A stretch of 59,294 nucleotides of DNA, from assembly GCF_022712295.1 (NCBI RefSeq), contig NZ_JALAGT010000131.1, positions 1 to 59,294 of the forward strand. Direction: 5' to 3'. Of the stretch, positions 53,862-59,294 are shown piece by piece. Both the position numbers and the translations under genes were made by a program. Positions within the stretch are counted from its first letter, which is position 1. Each line of letters begins with the position of its first letter. This DNA is from Galactobacter sp. GTDB lineage: Bacteria > Actinomycetota > Actinomycetes > Actinomycetales > Micrococcaceae. The notes below the pieces were generated by a model, which saw nothing but the letters and a program-made list of their open reading frames with translations, did not search any database and was not told the DNA's origin.

Positions 53862-53867
53862 CACAAT
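53862..53867 (+). promoter_or_regulatory. Possible -10 box for the zinc-ribbon-like gene
   Basis: CACAAT lies six bases before the GTG at 53874, mirroring the arrangement at nucS across a 98-base divergent gap. Weaker match than its neighbours. Confidence 0.35.
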
Positions 53868-53873
53868 AGTGGG

Positions 53874-54248
53874 GTGCCACGTTCCAATCGTCCGCGTCGT
53901 TCCTCACGTCCAAGCAAGTCCTCGCGTTCGCGGGGACAGCGCTCGTCCTCGAACGAGGTCGAAGGTCCCGGCGGATGGAGCCTCGACTTCGGCGGTGACG
54001 GTGGTTGGCGACACCACGGCCTGGCTACGGTGCAGCATTTCTCGGACGGGGCGTGGCACGTGCGAGGCATTGCCTCCTACGGTGCCCTGAAGTCCTATCG
54101 CTGTCCGGGGTGCGACCAGATCATCTCCCCAGGGGTGAGCCATCTGGTGGCCTGGCGCGCGGACGGACCGCGCTCCGATCGTGATGCGGAAGCCGACCGC
54201 CGGCATTGGCACCAACGGTGTTGGGATCACCACGCCCCCCGACGCTGA
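53874..54248 (+). CDS. Conserved basic protein with CxxC/HxxxC zinc-ribbon-like site
   Basis: A 124-residue protein. The first ~30 residues are Arg/Ser-rich and disordered. The rest contains CPGC near residue 80 and a later HWHQRCW, giving two cysteines plus His/Cys that could hold zinc in an HNH- or ribbon-like fold. Relatives beside nucS are often labelled ATP/GTP-binding protein, but no P-loop is present here. GTG 53874 is chosen because of the upstream -10-like box. Overlaps nothing upstream; the hydrolase gene begins 31 bases after its stop. Confidence 0.7.
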   Translation: MPRSNRPRRSSRPSKSSRSRGQRSSSNEVEGPGGWSLDFGGDGGWRHHGLATVQHFSDGAWHVRGIASYGALKSYRCPGCDQIISPGVSHLVAWRADGPRSDRDAEADRRHWHQRCWDHHAPRR

Positions 54249-54267
54249 GGACTCCGAGGAAGCCGCA

Positions 54268-54273
54268 TACGAT
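54268..54273 (+). promoter_or_regulatory. -10 box for leaderless hydrolase transcript
   Basis: TACGAT six bases before the GTG at 54280, with no Shine-Dalgarno site. Confidence 0.4.
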
Positions 54274-54279
54274 GGGCTG

Positions 54280-55065
54280 GTGACCTCCGAACGTCTTCTT
54301 TATCGTTTTCACCGCGAACCAGTCCGTCTGCGACCGGACAGCGTGCTGCCCGCCCAGCGGGAGGATGTGGTGCTGCACACCCAGGACGGTCTGGAGCTGG
54401 TGGGGGAATTGGCCCTACCGGCGGAGTCCGCGCCCAAGGCGACCCTGGTGCTTCTGCACCCCTTGCCCACCCACGGCGGCTTCATGGACTCTCACGTGTA
54501 TCGCAAGGCCGCGTACCGTTTGCCCGCCTTGGCGGACCTGGCCGTGCTGCGTTTCAACACCCGAGGAACGACGTCGCCGCGCGGGACGTCTCAAGGCGAG
54601 TTCGACGAGGGCGAGGGCGAGCGCTTCGATGTGGCCGCTGCCCTTGACTTCGTGGAAGAACGGGGGCTGCCCGATGTCTGGTTGGTGGGGTGGAGCTTCG
54701 GAACGGAACTGGTCCTGAGGTACGGTTCGGTGCGGCCCAATCTGGGACGGATCAACGGGGCGATCCTGTTGTCGCCGCCGCTCCACCGTGCCACCATGGA
54801 GGACTTGGACCGTTGGGAGGGCACGGGGCTGCCGTTGAAGATCCTGGTTCCGGAGTTCGATGATTACCTGAGGCCTGCCGAGGCCCACGAGGTCTTCGGT
54901 CGGCATGTCCCCAGCGCGGAGTTGGTGCCTGTGGCGGGCGCGAAACACCTGTGGGTGGGGGAGAAGTACGTGCAGCGGGTCCACCAGGAGATCGTGGACG
55001 CGGTGCTCGGTGACGATGCGCCGACCCTACCGGCAGAGGTCACGGGACTGGTCGCGAAGGCGTGA
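54280..55065 (+). CDS. Alpha/beta hydrolase
   Basis: A 261-residue alpha/beta-hydrolase of the small-chain type. The nucleophile elbow is GWSFG (Ser near residue 143), the segment LLHPLPTHGGFMDS near 62 provides the oxyanion region, FDDYL holds a likely acid, and AKHLWVG supplies the His. The substrate is unknown. The frame is open back to 54181, inside the previous gene, but GTG 54280 fits homologues and the TACGAT box. Convergent with the AI-2E transporter gene, three bases apart. Confidence 0.85.
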   Translation: MTSERLLYRFHREPVRLRPDSVLPAQREDVVLHTQDGLELVGELALPAESAPKATLVLLHPLPTHGGFMDSHVYRKAAYRLPALADLAVLRFNTRGTTSPRGTSQGEFDEGEGERFDVAAALDFVEERGLPDVWLVGWSFGTELVLRYGSVRPNLGRINGAILLSPPLHRATMEDLDRWEGTGLPLKILVPEFDDYLRPAEAHEVFGRHVPSAELVPVAGAKHLWVGEKYVQRVHQEIVDAVLGDDAPTLPAEVTGLVAKA

Positions 55066-55068
55066 GCG

Positions 55069-56409
55069 TCAACGGGCATCCTGTCGCTTGACCCAGATCT
55101 CCTTGACCAGGAGCAGAACGGCGGCGGCCACAGGAATGGCCATGAGTGCTCCAAGGATCCCGAGCAGGCTCCCGCCTGCCACCACCGCGATCACGGCCAC
55201 CGCGCCGGGCACCTTGACTGCTCGGCTCATGATCTTCGGCGAGATCAGGTACGCCTCGACCTGGAGATAGCTGAAGTAGAAGATCGCGTAGGTCAGGGCT
55301 GCCTGCCACCCCGGATCGAACAGGGCCACGAGCAGCACCAGGATTCCTGCGCACACCCCTCCCACCAGGGGGACGAAGGCCAGCATCGCCACGCCGATAC
55401 TGAGCAGCGCACGGTAGGGAACACCCACGATGCTCATGAGGATGAAGGCGAAGACCGCGTTGCAGATCGCAACGGTGGCCTGGCCTATGACGTAGTTGCC
55501 CACCCCGGCGGTGATCTGTTCCGTCAGCTGACTGGTCCGAGCTCGTCGCGAGGCGGGAACGATGGAGTACGCGAAGGTCTTCAGGCCGGGCAGCGAGACC
55601 AGGATGTACATGGCGAGAACGAACACGATGAGGGCGCCGAAAGCGACCTGCCCCACCACCGTTCCTGCGGTGACGACACCGTTGAAGATGCCACCGAGGA
55701 CGTCCGGGCTGTTCAGGGCGTCGTCGACGCGGGTCTCGAGTTCGTCCAGGATCCCCAGGTGCTCATCGATGCTCTGGACGGTGGAATTGGCCACGACGGA
55801 GTCGATGATCTCAGGAGCGTGATTGACCAACTGCGTGATCTGCGTGACGAGCTGCGGGATGAGGAGGGCCAAGACGGTCCCGGCCACGGCAACGAACCCC
55901 CCGAGCACCACAAGCACGCCACCGATCCGCGGCCATCCCCGGCGTTCGAAGAAACGCACCACCGGGTCCAGGCCGAGGGCGATGAACAGGGCCAGCGCGA
56001 TCCACATCAGCAGCTGGTCCAAGGAGGCCAGCAGGATCCACAGCAGGACCACGAAGGCGAGCCCGAGCCCCATGGAGAATCCGAAGGCGACTGGCCTCAG
56101 CCGGACCTGGCCCGTAGAGGCCTCCGTCGCCGGCCCAAGCCGTGGGTTGCTCCGTTCGGGGCCGCCGAGCAGCCGCTGGTACCAACGCTGCCGTTCGTGC
56201 GATCCCGTGCCCGACGTCGTGACGCCCTCAGCGCCGCCGTTCGGCTGGGTACCGTCCCCGGCAGCGCCGTCCCCGGCGATGTCGGGGCCGGACTGTGCTT
56301 CGGCGTTGGGCACGGGGGGGCCCGCCGCCGCCGACTCGTCACGGCGCGTCGCCTCGGGCCCCGTCGGCTCAGAGGACGGGGTGCTTCCAGGGGAATCGCT
56401 CGTGGGCAC
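55069..56409 (-). CDS. AI-2E family transporter
   Basis: A 446-residue membrane protein of the AI-2 exporter/TqsA family. About 95 N-terminal residues are hydrophilic, Gly/Pro/Thr-rich and disordered, then roughly eight helices follow; the family segment FVPLVGG lies near residue 340 and YLISPKIM near 390. Despite the name, members also move Na+/H+ or other solutes, so the cargo is open. GTG 56409 has a TAGCCT box six bases upstream and no Shine-Dalgarno site. Confidence 0.88.
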   Translation of the reverse strand: MPTSDSPGSTPSSEPTGPEATRRDESAAAGPPVPNAEAQSGPDIAGDGAAGDGTQPNGGAEGVTTSGTGSHERQRWYQRLLGGPERSNPRLGPATEASTGQVRLRPVAFGFSMGLGLAFVVLLWILLASLDQLLMWIALALFIALGLDPVVRFFERRGWPRIGGVLVVLGGFVAVAGTVLALLIPQLVTQITQLVNHAPEIIDSVVANSTVQSIDEHLGILDELETRVDDALNSPDVLGGIFNGVVTAGTVVGQVAFGALIVFVLAMYILVSLPGLKTFAYSIVPASRRARTSQLTEQITAGVGNYVIGQATVAICNAVFAFILMSIVGVPYRALLSIGVAMLAFVPLVGGVCAGILVLLVALFDPGWQAALTYAIFYFSYLQVEAYLISPKIMSRAVKVPGAVAVIAVVAGGSLLGILGALMAIPVAAAVLLLVKEIWVKRQDAR

Positions 56410-56415
56410 GGGACC

Positions 56416-56421
56416 AGGCTA
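56416..56421 (-). promoter_or_regulatory. -10 box for leaderless AI-2E transporter transcript
   Basis: TAGCCT on the minus strand, six bases before the GTG at 56409. Confidence 0.4.
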
Positions 56422-56560
56422 GCCGCTCGGAGACGGTTGAGGGTGTGTCCGATCACCTCGGAAACATTCGGTGGCCCGTTCCAAGCCTCATCCCAGGGTC
56501 GGGTCGATACACTGGAAGCCGAAGTGTGTCCGTTATTGAGGAATTCGAGGAACCAGACCA

Positions 56561-58627
56561 GTGCGCCGTACCGTCCCCATCATCTTGCTCGTGCTCGGTG
56601 TGGTGTCCGCCGTCATCGGGGTAGGGCGGCTCTCCTTCTGGGCCCCTCCCGCGACCCTGAGCGTCGAGTCCAAGAACCTGGACACCGAAGCCCCACTGAC
56701 CCTGATCACGCAGCCGGTGAGGGAGTTCGCCGGTGACGGGGCATCTCTCACCGTTCATGCTGATGGCAAGTTCCGTGCCGTGGTGGGCCGTGCCGAGGAC
56801 GTGGACGCCTGGGTCGGCGACGCCAGCCGGACCGTGTTCAGCGGTGTGGACGAGGACAACGGGTCCTTCTCGGTGCAGCAGGTCCCAGGTTCATCCACCG
56901 CACCGAACCCGGCCGGATCGGATCTGTGGGTTGCGGATGCCCAACAGTCGGGTGAATGGACCGCGTCCTGGTCCTCGGGGGACGCAGATGACCAGAACTC
57001 CTGGACGCCTCCAGCGGACGGCGAATGGACCATGCTCTTGGCCACGGACGGCCAGCATGCCGCTCCTACCGAGATGTCGATGACGTGGGACAACCCTGCC
57101 GCCACGCCTGCAGCCAAATTCGGATCCGCAGTGTGGTGGTTCGTCGGTGCCCTGGTGTTGTTGATCGCGGCACTGATCTTCTTCAGGCGTAAGCCTCGCG
57201 AACGCGGTCGTCGGGCGGCCGCTCCGGCCGCGCCCGGTTCTCGTAGGGCCTCTCGTGAGGCAGAACGCGGGACCAAGCGTTCCTCACATGGCACCGAGGC
57301 ATCCACCAGCGCTTTGCCCGTGGTGACCACGGCCGCGAGCAGCGACGAAACGCTGCTCAGCGATGACGACACGGTGATTCGCCCACTGGCCGGCGATGAC
57401 GAGACGATGATCCGCCCACTGGATCTTCCCGATGTTCCGGAAGCGGACACCGAGGACCTGGCGGATCTGGCCGAATCCGAGGAATACGTCGGTCCGGTCG
57501 AGAACCCCACTGAGGAGGACGACATGGCGGGCAACGACGATTCCGACCTCCCCGGCGGACCCGCTGAAGACGACTCCCGGCGTGGGGGTCCAGGACGGGG
57601 CGTTCGTTGGCGCCGCGGCGCTGCGGTCGGCCTCGCGGCGAGTGCCCTGGTGCTGCCGGCAGGTTCGGCGTGGGCGGCTCCCCAGACGTCGGTCACCGTG
57701 GCCGCGGATGAGCAGCAGGGCGAGTCCTCCGAGGCCGATGCACACCCCGTGCTCGTCGAGTCGCAATTGCAGCGCATCCTCGATGACGTTTCCGCGGCAC
57801 AGGCCAAGGGCGACAAGTCTCGCAAGGCCAAGGACCTCGGCGACAGGTTCGCCGGTCCGGCGTTGGAGCTGCGCACCAACAACTATGCCAACCGCGGCAA
57901 GGGAGTCAGCGACGTCGCCGCCATCCCGGCCATCGACGGGGACCAGCTCAGAGCCGCGGCCGTGACCACCACGAGCCAGTGGCCGCGTGTGGTCATGCTC
58001 GTGACGCAGGGCCAGAACCAGTCCTACCCAGTGACCGTGACCCTGGAGCAGAAGTCTCCTCGATCCAACTACGCAGTGGTCCAGTCCGTACCCATGGTGG
58101 AGGACGCCAAGTTGCCTGCGGTCATCTTGGGCTCACCCGAGGTCGTCACGCAGGCGCCGGACCAGGACGGGCTTGCCGCCACCCCTGCCGAAGCGGCGAA
58201 TGGTTTCGCCGACGTGCTCAAGAACTCCAAGAGCAAGTGGGCGCAGAAATTCGACGACTCCAAGTTCGTGACGCAGTGGCACACGAACGTGAACAGTTTC
58301 ACCAAGGCGCTGAAGAAGGCCGATCCGGACGCCTCCTTCCAGACCAGCTTCTCCGTGGACTCCGGTTCCACGAAGGTGCTGGCCAGTCCCCAGGGCGGCT
58401 CCTACGTCTCGGCAGACGTCACCATCACCACCGCGGCCAAGCCCAGCCAGGGTGGCAGCATGACCCTGCCGGGTGACGCCGGCAAGCTCACCGGTGAGAA
58501 GGAGACCTCCAAGAGTGTCGTGACCACCTACCAGGTGCCGATCTTCCTCTACATCCCCGCCGCAGGGGACGGAAAGATCCGCGTGGTGGGTGCCGCGCAG
58601 CAGGTCACCGGGATCGACCTGAAGTGA
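56561..58627 (+). CDS. Two-part exported/membrane protein with embedded signal peptide
   Basis: A 688-residue protein of unknown function. A first helix at about residues 5-22 exports a beta-rich domain (30-185), a second helix lies at 189-208, and then an Arg-rich and very acidic linker (210-345) contains the repeated unit DDxTxIRPL. At 347-372 there is a full signal-peptide-like segment (basic VRWRRG, hydrophobic core, SAWA-AP cleavage site), followed by a ~315-residue secreted-type domain rich in Ser/Thr/Lys. GTG start with GAGGA nine bases upstream. The C-terminal part may also be made alone from the internal ATG at 57524. The next gene starts 83 bases on. Confidence 0.75.
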   Translation: MRRTVPIILLVLGVVSAVIGVGRLSFWAPPATLSVESKNLDTEAPLTLITQPVREFAGDGASLTVHADGKFRAVVGRAEDVDAWVGDASRTVFSGVDEDNGSFSVQQVPGSSTAPNPAGSDLWVADAQQSGEWTASWSSGDADDQNSWTPPADGEWTMLLATDGQHAAPTEMSMTWDNPAATPAAKFGSAVWWFVGALVLLIAALIFFRRKPRERGRRAAAPAAPGSRRASREAERGTKRSSHGTEASTSALPVVTTAASSDETLLSDDDTVIRPLAGDDETMIRPLDLPDVPEADTEDLADLAESEEYVGPVENPTEEDDMAGNDDSDLPGGPAEDDSRRGGPGRGVRWRRGAAVGLAASALVLPAGSAWAAPQTSVTVAADEQQGESSEADAHPVLVESQLQRILDDVSAAQAKGDKSRKAKDLGDRFAGPALELRTNNYANRGKGVSDVAAIPAIDGDQLRAAAVTTTSQWPRVVMLVTQGQNQSYPVTVTLEQKSPRSNYAVVQSVPMVEDAKLPAVILGSPEVVTQAPDQDGLAATPAEAANGFADVLKNSKSKWAQKFDDSKFVTQWHTNVNSFTKALKKADPDASFQTSFSVDSGSTKVLASPQGGSYVSADVTITTAAKPSQGGSMTLPGDAGKLTGEKETSKSVVTTYQVPIFLYIPAAGDGKIRVVGAAQQVTGIDLK
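57512..57526 (+). promoter_or_regulatory. Strong internal Shine-Dalgarno site and in-frame ATG
   Basis: GAGGAGG (57512-57518) stands five bases before an in-frame ATG at 57524 (codon 322 of the large protein). Translation from it would give a 367-residue protein with its own signal peptide. The same bases code for Glu-Glu-Asp-Asp, so chance is possible. Confidence 0.45.
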
Positions 58628-58710
58628 GTCGCCTGCGGTGACCCTCCGGCCGCCACGAGCCGGACCAGATCGACAAGTTGTCATCAGTTCCAAGGAGTGA
58701 ATCCAACACC

Positions 58711-59294
58711 ATGTCATCGCAACAGCAGCCTGCTTCCTCGCACGGCGCGGTCGACCTCTCTGCCCTCGGGGCAGCAGACGGCCAGGACCGGACCGATGCA
58801 GGCAGCTCTCCGGAATCCACTGCTCCAGGTAAATGGGCCGTTCAGGTCGATGAACAGCTGTTCCAAGAAGTGGTTCAACTCTCCACACGGGTTCCTGTGG
58901 TTCTGGCCGTCACGAACTCGCGGGTTCCCGGCGGCGATCAGTTGCGTAGTGACCTCGTGGCCGCGGTGGAGTCGGAGGCGGGCCGGATGGTGCTCGGCCT
59001 CATCGACCCGGACCAGCAGCCGCGGGTGGCGCAGGCCCTGAGCGTGCAGCAGATCCCCGCCGTGCTGGCGGTCCTGGGTGGGCGCCCGATGCCCCTGTTC
59101 ACCGGTCCCGTGGACAAGACTCAGATCGAGGCCCTGCTGAAGGAATTGACGCAGGTGGCCGTTCAGCAGGGCATGGCCGGCACGGTCCCCCCGCTCAACA
59201 GCCAGGCAGACGGCAGCGAACCCTCTCGTTTCGCCGAGGCCGAGGCAGCTCTGGCCGCGGACGATTTCGACGCCGCTGCCACCATCTACCGGAT
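58711..59294 (+). CDS. YbbN/CnoX-like thioredoxin-TPR protein, 3' end missing
   Basis: The first ~194 codons of a gene that runs off the window. Residues 1-45 are a disordered Ser/Ala/Gln-rich tail, and 46-150 form a thioredoxin-like fold (KWAVQVDEQLFQEVV, VPVVLAVTNSR, the cis-Pro region QQIPAVLAVLGG). The redox CxxC is replaced by VTNSRVPG, so it cannot act as a thiol oxidoreductase. From about 175 (FAEAEAALAADDFDAAATIYR) TPR repeats begin. Such proteins act as holdases or co-chaperones. AAGGAG lies 13 bases before the ATG, a wide spacing. Confidence 0.85.
   Translation, partial: MSSQQQPASSHGAVDLSALGAADGQDRTDAGSSPESTAPGKWAVQVDEQLFQEVVQLSTRVPVVLAVTNSRVPGGDQLRSDLVAAVESEAGRMVLGLIDPDQQPRVAQALSVQQIPAVLAVLGGRPMPLFTGPVDKTQIEALLKELTQVAVQQGMAGTVPPLNSQADGSEPSRFAEAEAALAADDFDAAATIYR

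Overview
This 59.3 kb window is chromosomal DNA from a high-GC Gram-positive bacterium, most likely of the Micrococcaceae or close relatives (Actinomycetota, Micrococcales). The evidence is the roughly two-thirds G+C content with G/C third positions, many GTG/TTG starts, a Rho factor with a long Asn/Arg-rich insertion, the actinobacterial mismatch endonuclease NucS, demethylmenaquinone (not ubiquinone) chemistry, and the block argS / lysA-hom-thrC-thrB-rho-prfA-prmC-tsaC-wecA-type transferase-atp operon-DUF2550-nucS. I cannot fix the genus from sequence alone. I see no rRNA, CRISPR array, prophage or insertion sequence. One tRNA gene, tRNA-Arg(CCG), is present.

Left part (1-26.7 kb) is accessory and metabolic. 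An HrpA-type helicase follows an MHS-type MFS transporter; then come an azoreductase and a CGNR-family regulator. A coupled minus-strand group encodes a MbcA/ParS-like antitoxin, a RES-domain toxin, an F420-reductase-like dinucleotide-binding protein and a small AAA ATPase. Next is an MhuD-like heme-degrading monooxygenase. Positions 10.2-19.3 kb hold a compact uptake and oxidation cluster: a polar amino-acid ABC importer with two paralogous, lipobox-less binding proteins, a GNAT acetyltransferase, two luciferase-like flavin monooxygenases and an FAD/NAD(P)-binding protein. Its content resembles Bacillus operons that scavenge S-substituted cysteines. A TetR regulator with a clear palindromic operator faces an Old Yellow Enzyme/SDR pair. 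Then come tRNA-Arg, a Mg2+ P-type ATPase and a DUF222-HNH protein.

Middle part (27-44.5 kb) is mostly housekeeping: argS, menG, an ABC1/UbiB-like kinase with a membrane-protein partner on the other strand, lysA, then hom-thrC-thrB for threonine synthesis, rho, and the coupled run prfA-prmC-tsaC-GlcNAc-1-phosphate transferase.

Right part (44.5-59.3 kb) carries the complete F1Fo ATP synthase operon (atpI, a small membrane protein, atpBEFHAGDC) and DUF2550, closed by a strong bidirectional terminator. It continues with nucS, a small zinc-ribbon-like protein, an alpha/beta hydrolase, an AI-2E family transporter, a two-part exported protein with an embedded second start and signal peptide, and the 5' part of a YbbN-like thioredoxin/TPR protein that runs off the end. 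Several genes here and elsewhere have a TANNNT-like -10 box exactly six bases before the start codon and no Shine-Dalgarno sequence, so they are probably read from leaderless mRNAs.
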